Below the pieces are notes generated by a model that was not told where the DNA came from, did no database searches, and worked only from the letters and a program-made list of their open reading frames with translations. A DNA stretch of 64,000 bases from Bremerella cremea. GTDB taxonomy: Bacteria > Planctomycetota > Planctomycetia > Pirellulales > Pirellulaceae. A program made the position numbers and the translations under genes. The stretch spans positions 99,514 through 163,513 of the forward strand of contig NZ_QPEX01000033.1 in assembly GCF_003335505.1 (NCBI RefSeq), given 5' to 3'. Positions 7,388 to 16,326 of this stretch are shown piece after piece; position 1 is the first letter of the stretch, and each line of letters starts with the position of its first letter.

Positions 7388-8557
7388 ATGGAGAAGACGA
7401 TGCGATTCGCGAGCTTAGTATTGGCTGGCCTAGTTTTGATGACTTCGCCACTTGCTGCCCAAATGCCCCCCACAGCAGTACGTGCTGTCGCGGTAAAGCA
7501 GCAACAAGTCGAGCCTCACCATCGCTTCACCGGCAGCCTCAAAGCCGTAGCACGTGGGAGCGTGGCCGCCTTGGAGGATGGCCGTGTCATGGAAGTCACG
7601 GTAAAGGAAGGGGCTACGGTTAAAAAAGGGGATGTGATTGCCCGTATCGATGCACGTCGTTTGATCGCCCAAAAAGGCGAACTAGAAGCTGCCCTTGAAA
7701 CCGCCGAGGCTTTAATCGCTCAGCGTAACGCAGAACTTCGCCAAGCGAATCTCGATATGGAGCGATCGTCTTCCTTAATCCGCAACAACGCAATCTCGCA
7801 ACAACAATTCGAGCGAACGGAAACGGAACTTACGATCGCCCAGGCCAAACTGGAAACCGATCGTCGCCGCGTTGATGAAATCCGCCGGCAACTAGATCTT
7901 ATCAACGTGCGTCTAGCCGATACAGAAGTTCACGCTCCCTACGATGGCCAAGTCATCATGCGGCATACGGAACCAGGTGAGTGGATTCGTGCTGGTGAAC
8001 CGTTTGTCACGCTCGTTTCGATCGGACAGATCGAAGCGTGGCTCGAAATCCCCGAACGCTATGCCGGTACCGTTAGCAAGTACGCTCAAAACGTCTCGAT
8101 TGATATCGTGGGGACCGATCGTAAATTCGAATCGGCTTCCGCCAAGCGAATTCATGATGTTCACGCTCGGACTCGCACGTTCCAATACGTGCTAACCCTG
8201 AACTCCGACGATGCCATTCTGACTCCCGGGATGTCGGTAGTCGCCTGGCTTCCGACCGGTCCTGCTGAGAATCGATTGACCGTCCCCAAGGATGCGGTGA
8301 TTCGTTCCGCAGGTATCTCTTACGTCTACAAAGCCGTTCCAGGCGAGAAGGGTGCCACCACGGCCGTGCGGACCCCGGTCACAGTTAAATTCGAGACCAA
8401 CAAACTGATTGTCATTGAATCGCCGCAACTGGCCGACGGCGACCTCGTAGTCGTCGAAGGCAACGAACGCTTGATGCCGGGAATGCCGATCGCCGTAACC
8501 GTTGAATCTGGCAAGACTTCTCAAACAGCAGCCAATATGGCCGTTCAACCTCGTTAA
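7388..8557 (+). CDS. RND efflux membrane fusion (periplasmic adaptor) protein
   Basis: A 389-residue adaptor linking the inner-membrane RND pump to an outer-membrane channel. A signal peptide (MRFASLVLAGLVLMTSPLAAQ) is followed by a biotinyl-lipoyl half motif (VKEGATVKKGDVIARID), an alpha-helical hairpin (about residues 95-180) and the second lipoyl half (APYDGQVIMRHTEPGEWIRAGEP). Beta-barrel and membrane-proximal domains complete it. The start could be 7388 (MEKTMRF) or 7400 (MRFASL); an earlier in-frame start would run through the operator. It probably shares a transcript with the pump gene 67 bases downstream. Confidence 0.88.
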   Translation: MEKTMRFASLVLAGLVLMTSPLAAQMPPTAVRAVAVKQQQVEPHHRFTGSLKAVARGSVAALEDGRVMEVTVKEGATVKKGDVIARIDARRLIAQKGELEAALETAEALIAQRNAELRQANLDMERSSSLIRNNAISQQQFERTETELTIAQAKLETDRRRVDEIRRQLDLINVRLADTEVHAPYDGQVIMRHTEPGEWIRAGEPFVTLVSIGQIEAWLEIPERYAGTVSKYAQNVSIDIVGTDRKFESASAKRIHDVHARTRTFQYVLTLNSDDAILTPGMSVVAWLPTGPAENRLTVPKDAVIRSAGISYVYKAVPGEKGATTAVRTPVTVKFETNKLIVIESPQLADGDLVVVEGNERLMPGMPIAVTVESGKTSQTAANMAVQPR

Positions 8558-8624
8558 CTCCAAAGTTCACGCTAAGTAAGCCGGCGAACAGCAGAGATTC
8601 GGAACAGAGCAATAGGACTTCTTC

Positions 8625-11600
8625 ATGAACTTCATCCAACTTGCCGTTAGGCAGCCCATCACCGTCGCGGTGGGTGTGATCTTGAGCATCATGGCCGGCG
8701 TGCTGGCCTTTACGAAGATGCCCATCCGGATGACGCCAGAAGTCCAATCGGTCGTTATTTCGGTGATGACCTACTGGGAAAACGCTTCGGCCCAGGAAAT
8801 CGAATCCGACGTGATCGAAGAACAAGAGCAGCGTCTAGGCGATCTATCCGGGCTTGTCTCAATGACCAGCATTTCTCAGGCCGGCTCAGGGCAAATTCGC
8901 CTCGAGTTCATGACCGGAACCGACATCGACGACGCAATGGCCGAAGTCGATCAGAAGCTGTCCGAAGTCTCTGGCTATCCTGCCGAAGTCGATCAGCCGC
9001 AAGTGGAAGACTTCGACCCAGAATCGGTCGACTACATTGCCTGGATCGGGCTTGCTTCGACCGATCCCAACTTCGATGCGACCACGCTCTACGACTTCAT
9101 GGAACGCCGCCTGCGTCCGCGGTTTGAACGAATACCAGGCGTTTCCCAGGTCGGCATTCGGGGAGCTCGCGAGAAAGAAGTTCAGATCAAAGTCGATCCC
9201 GTTGCCCTTTCGCAGCGTGGCATTACCTACCAGGAACTTGTTAACGCCCTGCAATACAACAACGGAAACTTCTCTGGCGGAAAACTACCAGAAGGTAAAA
9301 GCGATATTCGGGTACGAAGCGTTGGTCGTTTCCGCGATGCCCAGTGGGTAGAAAGCTTGGTCATTCGCCGTGAAGCGACCGGCCCGATTTACCTGCGCGA
9401 TGTCGCCACCGTGGAAGAAGCCCACAAAGAGATGACCGAATGGGTTCGTGCTCGCGGCCAAACGATGCCGTTTTTCAGTTTCATGCTGGAAAGCGGCGGT
9501 AATCTCTTGCAAACCATGGATGGCATCAAGCAGGAGTTGGCCGATTTGAACCAGCCCGGCGGCGTGCTCGAGCAAGAGGCTAGGCGGCTTGGCATTAATG
9601 GAACGCTGGAACTGGTTCAAACCTATGACGCCACTTCGTACGTGGTCGACGCGATCGCCCTGGTGGAAAGCAACATCATCATGGGCGGTATCCTCGCCAT
9701 TCTCACGTTGCTGTTGTTCCTCCGTTCACTGCGTACCATCGGGATTATTGCGATCGCTATTCCCATATCGACAGTCGTTGCCGTGGTGGTGATGGTGGCC
9801 ATGGGACGTTCAATGAATATTATTTCATTGGCCGGCATGGCGTTCGCCGTGGGGATGGTGGTGGACAATGCAATCGTGGTGATCGAAAACATTTTCCGGC
9901 ACATCGAAATGGGCAAGTCAGCGACTCGCGCGGCCGTAGACGGCACCCAGGAAGTTTCTGGAGCGGTGCTTGCCTCGACACTTACCACCCTGGTTGTGTT
10001 CTTTCCCATCTTACTTATTCAAGAACAAGCCGGACAACTTTTCCGTGACATTGCCTTGGCCATTATGGCGGCTGTGGGTGTCAGCTATATCGTTTCGACA
10101 ACGGTCATTCCTTCCGCCGCCGGACAGTGGCTGAAGGCGAAGAACATTCAAGAGCATGCCCACGAGCCAAAGCCTTCGCCGCAGCCAGGCAAAAAGAAAA
10201 CGGTGTTCCAAAAGGTTTGGGGATTCCTTCTAAAGCTAACCGATATGCCGACGCTGGTTGGCAACACGGTCTACGCGTTGATCGGCAATTGGACGACTCG
10301 CTTGGCGGTTATCGGTGGCTTCGGCGTGCTGACGATTGTCGGCATCGTGCTTCTTATCCCTCCGCTAGACTATCTTCCGACAGGGAATCGCAACATCGTG
10401 ATCGGCATTTTAATGCCACCCCCTGGCTATAACGTCGAGCAGTTGACCGAGATCGGCGAGCGCATGGAGTCGAAAATCAAACCTGCCTGGGAAGCCGCCG
10501 GCGATAAGTTTGGTGCCGAAGCGGTCGTCCGTGGCGAAGAATGGGATGGTGAAGACCATCGCGTTCCGGTCCCTTTGTTCGGGACAGACCAAACCATCAT
10601 GCCGCCACCTTTGGATCATTACTTCCTGGTGGCCTGGGATGGCCGGGTTCTTCAGGTAGGCATCTCGAAAGACAAGAAGCGGGTCGCCGATACGCCGTCG
10701 CTGTTTAGCTATGCAGCTGGCGGAGATCAAGCTCCAGGAGTGATTAACTTCGCATTCCAGATGCCCCTGTTCCGAACGGGTGGTACAACCGGTTCTGCCA
10801 TCAAGATCGACTTGGTCGGTGACGATCTTGATCGGGTCAGCGGGGCGGCTGGGGCGCTACTGGGAACCTTGATGGAAAAGTACGGACCGATGGCCGTTAC
10901 TCCTGAACCGGTTAACTTTGCCTTGCCAACGCGAGAAATTCGTATCACCCCAAATGACGAGCGTCTACAAGATGTCAACATGACCAGGCGAGACATCGGC
11001 TTGGCCGTGGCGGCAAATGGGGATGGTATTTTGCTGCCACGTTCCTTCGATGTTGGTGGGGAATTAAAAGACTTGAAAATTGTTAATGTCGAAGCCCTGC
11101 AGTCCGACCCCACCTACTCGATGCTGAACTCACCAATCGCTACGCCGGTTGGTTCCGTTGTCGACCTCGAGCATCTCGCACACGTTGAAAACGTCGAGGC
11201 TGCCGACCAGATCAAACACGTCGACCGTCAACGTGCCGTCACCTTGCAGTTTACGCCTCCGCCAGGGTTACCACTGCAAGCTGCAATTGACGATGTCAAT
11301 GAAACCGTCGCCGGGCTTCGCGAAGCAGGCGTGATCGCGCCTGACGTGGAAATGCGTCTGGCGGGCTCGGCAGGTCAGCTCTCGCAGATTCGCGAGGCAT
11401 TGATGGGAGATGGTTCGCTCGTGGGAACCTTGGGGAGTTCGCTCTTCTTGGCCTTAGCGATCGTCTACCTACTGATGGTCGTGCTGTTCCAGAGCTGGAC
11501 TTACCCACTGGTGATCATGGTGAGCGTGCCGCTGGCACTCTTGGGTGGCTTTGCTGGCTTGGCTTTGGTTCACTACTGGAGCGTTGTCGACCGTTACATG

Positions 11601-11999
11601 CCGGTACAAAACATGGATGTGTTAACAATTCTCGGCTTTGTGATTTTGGCCGGGGTGGTGGTGAACAATGCGATTCTCATCGTTTACCAAACCATCAACT
11701 TCCTGCAAGGCACAAGCGAAGAAGGGGAAGATGTGAGCAACTTGACGCCGCGCGAGGCGATTGCCAAAAGCGTGGAGAGCCGCGTACGCCCCATTTTGAT
11801 GAGCACGTTGACCTCGGTCGGCGGCATGTTGCCGTTGGTGCTGATGCCTGGTTCCGGCAGCGAACTTTACCGCGGCCTAGGTGCCGTGGTGGTGGGCGGT
11901 CTGGTCGTTTCGACGGTGTTCACGATGTTCCTCGTACCGGTGCTGCTCAGCGTTCTGTTTGATATCTGGAAGCCTACCCAGGTTGAACTCGACGTATAA
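8625..11999 (+). CDS. RND multidrug-type efflux transporter (AcrB/HAE family)
   Basis: A 1124-residue proton-driven inner-membrane pump. It has the N-terminal helix MNFIQLAVRQPITVAVGVIL, two large periplasmic loops and two sets of transmembrane helices. Helix 4 carries AGMAFAVGMVVDNAIVVIEN with the proton-relay aspartate. In the equivalent helix 10 (LAGVVVNNAILIVYQ) asparagines stand where AcrB has its relay lysine. An insertion around residues 500-530 (EPKPSPQPGKKK) forms a charged cytoplasmic linker between the halves. Substrate is unknown. No outer-membrane channel gene follows, so it must use one encoded elsewhere. Confidence 0.9.
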   Translation: MNFIQLAVRQPITVAVGVILSIMAGVLAFTKMPIRMTPEVQSVVISVMTYWENASAQEIESDVIEEQEQRLGDLSGLVSMTSISQAGSGQIRLEFMTGTDIDDAMAEVDQKLSEVSGYPAEVDQPQVEDFDPESVDYIAWIGLASTDPNFDATTLYDFMERRLRPRFERIPGVSQVGIRGAREKEVQIKVDPVALSQRGITYQELVNALQYNNGNFSGGKLPEGKSDIRVRSVGRFRDAQWVESLVIRREATGPIYLRDVATVEEAHKEMTEWVRARGQTMPFFSFMLESGGNLLQTMDGIKQELADLNQPGGVLEQEARRLGINGTLELVQTYDATSYVVDAIALVESNIIMGGILAILTLLLFLRSLRTIGIIAIAIPISTVVAVVVMVAMGRSMNIISLAGMAFAVGMVVDNAIVVIENIFRHIEMGKSATRAAVDGTQEVSGAVLASTLTTLVVFFPILLIQEQAGQLFRDIALAIMAAVGVSYIVSTTVIPSAAGQWLKAKNIQEHAHEPKPSPQPGKKKTVFQKVWGFLLKLTDMPTLVGNTVYALIGNWTTRLAVIGGFGVLTIVGIVLLIPPLDYLPTGNRNIVIGILMPPPGYNVEQLTEIGERMESKIKPAWEAAGDKFGAEAVVRGEEWDGEDHRVPVPLFGTDQTIMPPPLDHYFLVAWDGRVLQVGISKDKKRVADTPSLFSYAAGGDQAPGVINFAFQMPLFRTGGTTGSAIKIDLVGDDLDRVSGAAGALLGTLMEKYGPMAVTPEPVNFALPTREIRITPNDERLQDVNMTRRDIGLAVAANGDGILLPRSFDVGGELKDLKIVNVEALQSDPTYSMLNSPIATPVGSVVDLEHLAHVENVEAADQIKHVDRQRAVTLQFTPPPGLPLQAAIDDVNETVAGLREAGVIAPDVEMRLAGSAGQLSQIREALMGDGSLVGTLGSSLFLALAIVYLLMVVLFQSWTYPLVIMVSVPLALLGGFAGLALVHYWSVVDRYMPVQNMDVLTILGFVILAGVVVNNAILIVYQTINFLQGTSEEGEDVSNLTPREAIAKSVESRVRPILMSTLTSVGGMLPLVLMPGSGSELYRGLGAVVVGGLVVSTVFTMFLVPVLLSVLFDIWKPTQVELDV

Positions 12000-12035
12000 C
12001 GCTTTGCAAGCCCCCGCGAAAACAGCTAATTCGCC

Positions 12036-12070
12036 AAGGCTGCTCATCCACCAGATGGGCAGCCTTTTTT
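12036..12070. terminator. Bidirectional terminator after the RND gene
   Basis: AAGGCTGCTCATC (12036-12048) pairs with GATGGGCAGCCTT (12054-12066), a 13-bp stem with one G-T pair. A T-run continues to 12070 on the + strand, and A residues precede the stem for the convergent gene. It separates the efflux operon from the DJ-1/PfpI gene. Confidence 0.7.
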
Positions 12071-12081
12071 CGTGGAATGAT

Positions 12082-12657
12082 TTAGGCTTCGCCCAGCTTG
12101 GCCTGTTCTTCCAAAAGCTTGATCCACGGTCCAACAAAATGACCGTTATCATGAAAGGTACGCCCGCTGACAAGATTGCCATCGATCACACACGGCTCGT
12201 TCACGAACGTTCCACCACAAATTTCCAGATCAAATTTACACTTAGGAACCGTTGCCATCCGGCGGCCTTTCACACAGTCGGCATAAGCTGGGATTTCTAC
12301 CCCGTGACACACACTGGCAATCGGTTTATTTGCCGCGAAGAATGCCTGAGTCGCCGCCACGAGGTCTTTATCGTATCGAATGTATTCCGGGGCTCGCCCC
12401 CCGCTGAAGAAGATCCCCAGATAGTCATCGGGCTTGATTTCGCTAAACGGAATGTCCGCTTGAATTGTGTACCCTTCCCACTCTTTGGTAATTGTCCAAC
12501 CAGGTTTCACTTCGTGAAGTACCATCTGGTACAGCCTTTTCTCCGGAGCTGCCACAACCGGCGTGAATCCTGCTTCTACCAAGCGATAGTACGGGTACAT
12601 CGTATCGAGGGTCTCAGCAGCATCCCCAATAACAATCAAGACTTTTCCCTCAGGCAT
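12082..12657 (-). CDS. DJ-1/PfpI-family protein
   Basis: A 191-residue class I glutamine amidotransferase-like protein. It starts with the Rossmann-like strand KVLIVIGDAAETLDTMYPYY. The nucleophile elbow is PIASVCHGVEIPAYA, with the reactive cysteine followed by histidine, and GIFFSGGRAPEYIR sits at the usual loop. Members act as deglycases, chaperones, hydratases or proteases, so the exact reaction cannot be assigned. It carries no signal peptide and is likely cytosolic. It is a single gene converging on the RND operon. Confidence 0.85.
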   Translation of the reverse strand: MPEGKVLIVIGDAAETLDTMYPYYRLVEAGFTPVVAAPEKRLYQMVLHEVKPGWTITKEWEGYTIQADIPFSEIKPDDYLGIFFSGGRAPEYIRYDKDLVAATQAFFAANKPIASVCHGVEIPAYADCVKGRRMATVPKCKFDLEICGGTFVNEPCVIDGNLVSGRTFHDNGHFVGPWIKLLEEQAKLGEA

Positions 12658-12782
12658 CTTGGTCCTTTCCCAAGCAGAAGGTAGGTGGCACGCTCAAGCG
12701 AAACCAAGTACAGCGTTTCTCAGCGAGAACATCATCGCGTTCATTGGCCGCACCTGACCAGGCAGTTCTTAACACAACGATT

Positions 12783-12977
12783 TTAGTCGTAGTCTTGCTC
12801 TGGTTCGGCCCAGGCACGAGGATGCCCCTCGTCGTCGATTTCGACATGAATCACATGCGGGCGACAACACACAGGGCAGTCTTCCACAAATTCCTGCATG
12901 CTTCCTTGAGAAGGATCGAGAGGAATCACGATGTCTTCCCCGCACGCATTGCAGACGTAGGTAATCTCGGTTTCCAT
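12783..12977 (-). CDS. CPXCG-type cysteine-rich small protein
   Basis: A 64-residue protein with cysteines at 9, 12, 34, 37 and 38 (CNACGED and DCPVCCRPH), which suggests zinc binding. It matches the small cysteine-rich CPXCG family (Cys_rich_CPXG). The tail is acidic (AEPEQDYD). I start at the second of two adjacent ATG codons (12977); a GGAAC ribosome site lies upstream, and a longer reading to 13043 has no support. Role unknown. Confidence 0.7.
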   Translation of the reverse strand: METEITYVCNACGEDIVIPLDPSQGSMQEFVEDCPVCCRPHVIHVEIDDEGHPRAWAEPEQDYD

Positions 12978-13273
12978 CATGGCAAGTTCCTTGTCACCGG
13001 CAGTTGAGCGTTTCCCATGTTTAATAGACATCTGCCCACGCAATCTATACCTGAATGGGCATTCGTTGTTTGCCCTGGCTAGATTGGCTGCGTGGTTCTT
13101 AATTTTCGGTTCCCCCAGCGAGATGTTGTTCCGCTACCCGTCTCCCTCTATTCTAAAGATAAGCTTACCTCGCACGCGAGCGGTAACCGACCACTTCCCC
13201 CCAATACAACGATTGGCGGGAAAATTCGCTTTGTACCTCCTGCCAAAGTCCTCTCTTCTTAGGATCCAGACCG

Positions 13274-14731
13274 ATGCAAACATCACGCCGAAACTTCCTG
13301 CAAGGAACCGTGGCAACAGCCGCCATGCTGGGCAATGTCGAGAGCTTCGCCGCAGAGACTAACACCCCGCCAATCTATCAAGCTACCGGCCTCCGTATTG
13401 GTGAGGTCACCTCGGACAGTGCGATTGTCTGGACACGCCTTACCCAACAAGCGACGAGAAACAACAAGGGAGTCGTCTTTACGAAGCGGGGTAAATCGGA
13501 GGAAGCAAAAAACACGCCGATTGCATCGATTGAAGGTGCTTGCCCTGGACAGCCGGGCAAGATCCGAATTGTCTATTGGCCGGAAGCAGAAACACACCAG
13601 GCGATATCCACCGCTTGGGAAAACGTTGATGAAACAGGTGACTTCATTCACCAGTTTCCGCTGAAGGGGTTACGACCGCAAACAACGTATCACTTGCGGA
13701 GTGAAACCTCAGTGACAGACCAACCGCCACATGGCGCATTAACTGGTTCGTTCCGTACAGCCCCCACACCTGAAACGCCGAGCCCCGTTCGCTTCTGCGT
13801 AATGACCTGCCAAGGCTACCCCGACCGCGACCACCCAGATGGACATCCGATTTATCCCGCAATGCAAGCCAAAGACCCCGACTTTATTTCGCTAACGGGA
13901 GATCTCGTCTACTACGATAACGACGCTCCCAGCGCGATGACCGCCGACTTGGCCCGCCTGCACTGGCAACGCATGTTCAGTTTGCCCCGCCTAGTCGAAA
14001 CGCTGCGAAACACCTCCACTTATTGGCTAAAAGACGACCACGACACACTCGACGACGACGCATGGCCAGGCCAGAAGTATGGAGAGTTTACTTTTGCAGA
14101 AGGGCAAAAGATCTATCAGCAGCAGGCACCATCAGGTAGTCAATCGTACCGCACGTTTCGCTGGGGGCAGGATCTACAAATTTGGCTTACCGATGGCCGT
14201 GACTTCCGATCTCCTAACAAAATGAAAGACGGCCCCAGCAAAACCATTTGGGGGAGCGAGCAAAAAGCTTGGTTCAAACGTACGGTTGCCGCGAGTGATG
14301 CCACATGGAAAGTGCTGATCAGCCCCACGCCGCTGGTTGGACCAGACCGCCCAAGCAAAAACGACAATCACTCCAACGCTGGCTTCAGTCACGAAGGAAA
14401 TGAGATCCGTCAGTGGCTCCAGAAAAATGTGCCGAACAACTTTTTTGTGGTATGTGGCGATCGGCATTGGCAGTACCACTCGGTCCATCCAGAAACCGGC
14501 GTCAATGAATTCAGTGTCGGAGCCGCAAGTAATTCGCATGCCGGTGGCACGCCAGGCAGGAACCCCCAATATCATCGTTTCCATAAAGTCCAAGGTGGTT
14601 TCCTAAACGTGCTTGTCGCTGACCATGCCGACCGTTCGTCAATTACTTTTCAACTTTGCGACGTTGACGGCAAGGTGTCGTACGAGCGGCAGTTTGAGAC
14701 CGATCGCACGATACCGAAGGGAAGAGCTTGA
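13274..14731 (+). CDS. PhoD-like alkaline phosphatase/phosphodiesterase, Tat-exported
   Basis: A 485-residue secreted metallophosphoesterase. The N-terminus TSRRNFLQG is a twin-arginine signal. A fibronectin-like N-terminal domain (GLRIGEVTSDSAIVWTRL) precedes the PhoD catalytic part: VRFCVMTCQGY, then FISLTGDLVYYDN, YWLKDDHDTLDDD, LTDGRDFR and FFVVCGDRHWQYHS supply the usual metal ligands (GDxxY, KDDHD, GDRHW). Such enzymes release phosphate from diesters or monoesters outside the cytoplasm. An AGGAT ribosome site precedes the ATG. The stop overlaps the next start by one base (TGATG). Confidence 0.85.
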   Translation: MQTSRRNFLQGTVATAAMLGNVESFAAETNTPPIYQATGLRIGEVTSDSAIVWTRLTQQATRNNKGVVFTKRGKSEEAKNTPIASIEGACPGQPGKIRIVYWPEAETHQAISTAWENVDETGDFIHQFPLKGLRPQTTYHLRSETSVTDQPPHGALTGSFRTAPTPETPSPVRFCVMTCQGYPDRDHPDGHPIYPAMQAKDPDFISLTGDLVYYDNDAPSAMTADLARLHWQRMFSLPRLVETLRNTSTYWLKDDHDTLDDDAWPGQKYGEFTFAEGQKIYQQQAPSGSQSYRTFRWGQDLQIWLTDGRDFRSPNKMKDGPSKTIWGSEQKAWFKRTVAASDATWKVLISPTPLVGPDRPSKNDNHSNAGFSHEGNEIRQWLQKNVPNNFFVVCGDRHWQYHSVHPETGVNEFSVGAASNSHAGGTPGRNPQYHRFHKVQGGFLNVLVADHADRSSITFQLCDVDGKVSYERQFETDRTIPKGRA

Positions 14732-15084
14732 TGGAACTTTTCGCAATTGAAATTCGCACCACCCAGTGGCAGCCGATGCTCCAGTGGTACAAGTCGGCAC
14801 TGCAACTCGACTCAAGACTACGACGTGATGAAGATGGCTACGCACTGCTGACGGGCGATGGCTGGAGAATTTCTTTAATTCAACGGCAAGACGATAAGCC
14901 ACGCGACCGTTCTGCGATTAGCCTGGCAATCGAGGTGGAAGACCTGAAGTCAGTGCAGCGTCACGTGCAGAATTTCTTAACCGAGCCAACGGGTCCGATT
15001 ATGAAAAGTGACGAAGGCTTTCTTCAATGGACGATTACCGATCCAGATGGCAACCGGATCAAGCTATTTCAGTTTGTGCATTAA
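14731..15084 (+). CDS. VOC (glyoxalase/bleomycin resistance-like) protein
   Basis: A 117-residue single VOC fold: MELFAIEIRTTQWQPMLQWY opens the first beta-alpha-beta unit and LQWTITDPDGNRIKLFQF closes the second. The DPDGN(R)I motif is typical. Metal ligands are not obvious, so enzymatic activity is uncertain. It is translationally linked to the PhoD-like gene by a TGATG overlap. Its stop shares bases with the stop of the convergent thioredoxin-fold gene. Confidence 0.75.
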   Translation: MELFAIEIRTTQWQPMLQWYKSALQLDSRLRRDEDGYALLTGDGWRISLIQRQDDKPRDRSAISLAIEVEDLKSVQRHVQNFLTEPTGPIMKSDEGFLQWTITDPDGNRIKLFQFVH

Positions 15085-15686
15085 CGTCGCCGACTTCGCT
15101 TGTAGCGAATATTGCAACCGATGGGCACCGTTTCCTGCACCGCTGGCTGCTTACCAGCCAGGGTGGCTTCCACCGCCGCGTCAACATAGTTGATTGTCGC
15201 CTTTTCGGCGTCGGTGTCGTTATCGAGTGCCCCCATATAAACCACTTTGCGTTCTTGATTCAAGACAAAGAACTCAGGCGTACGAGTCGCACCCCAGGAT
15301 TTGCCTAGCTCTTGTTTCTCATCTTTGAGGTAAGGAAACGTAAACTTGGCCTCCTTCGCCTTCTCGCTCATTGCTTCGAGCGAATCATCATCGATCAAGT
15401 TGGAATTAATCGCCACCAGCGCCACCCGGTCGTCCTTTGCCCAATGAGCAGCCAGTTTGTTTATGCGTGATTCGTATTCGACGGCATAGGGACACGTGTT
15501 GCATGTAAATACAACAATGACCACCGGCTTTTCTTTTAAATCTTCCCAAGCATGCGACTTCCCATCGGTCCCTGGTAAATCCTGCCAAGGCGAAAGAACT
15601 TCACCAACATCAACAACGGGATTGTACTCACCAGCCACCAGCGGGAAGGCAAAACACATCAAGAACAGGGAAAGCATCGACTTCAT
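15081..15686 (-). CDS. Secreted thioredoxin-fold protein (redoxin/AhpC-TSA type)
   Basis: A 201-residue protein with a signal peptide (MKSMLSLFLMCFAFPLVAG). The thioredoxin-like core has VVIVVFTCNTCPYAVEYE, giving a CNTC redox motif, and the cis-proline region ATRTPEFFVLNQERKVVY. Planctomycetes carry many such periplasmic redoxins. The start at 15686 places the signal peptide first; a longer frame to 15896 is not credible as coding. Substrate unknown. The stop overlaps that of the VOC gene (TTAA at 15081-15084). Confidence 0.8.
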   Translation of the reverse strand: MKSMLSLFLMCFAFPLVAGEYNPVVDVGEVLSPWQDLPGTDGKSHAWEDLKEKPVVIVVFTCNTCPYAVEYESRINKLAAHWAKDDRVALVAINSNLIDDDSLEAMSEKAKEAKFTFPYLKDEKQELGKSWGATRTPEFFVLNQERKVVYMGALDNDTDAEKATINYVDAAVEATLAGKQPAVQETVPIGCNIRYKRSRRR

Positions 15687-16326
15687 TTTTAACGTCCAAT
15701 CGATGAAAACTGGGGATTCAAAGAAAAACCGTCGAACCTTAAATGACTGCCTGGGTACGACTAATAGTGCGGAACGTTTCCCAGGATTTTCGAGCGTTTG
15801 GGTAGCTCCCACTGTTAGATTATTGACGGAGGCATCATAAATGTAACTAGCGGCATTGTTTATGCGAACGAAATCCGCCACTCCATAAAAGTTCAATGGA
15901 TTGACGGTACACCTGGCTTGCTATCCCTAAATTCATTCTGGCTTTTTGGTCAGAGGGAGAATGAAACGCTTGTCACCCTTTATCGCGACCACCGATTTTA
16001 GCGAACTTTGGGCGTTCTTCCCCAATCTCTTCCCAACGAATGAATCTCCACCACTGTAGCATGAGGATAACGAATTTCGCGACGGCTCGTTTATCATTCG
16101 GTTCGACTTCCTTCACTCCCTTTATCCGCACAACCAAACAAACGGAGCCTACGTTTATCCCGGCCACATCCCACGATGACCGAAACTGCGGGAAAGCCTG
16201 CTGAAGGTATCTCAGGCTTTGTCACCCCAATCCTAAGCAGGTCGCGCTTGCCGAGACCTCGCCGGGATGCTCGATCATGATTCACACATTGTTGAATTTC
16301 CCCGACTCGGTTGAAAGTAATTTCCA
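15687..16326. other. 640-bp stretch without a convincing gene
   Basis: Short open frames exist here, including one of 64 codons on the minus strand (15973-16167) and one of 32 codons on the plus strand from 15961. None has a good ribosome site, known motif or family likeness. The stretch must hold the promoters of the flanking divergent genes. I found no clear hairpin or tRNA-like fold. Confidence 0.4.

Noticed and set aside
11881..12684. A 267-codon plus-strand frame running over the terminator
   Set aside because: It spans the end of the RND gene, its terminator and the antisense of the DJ-1/PfpI gene. A real gene would not.
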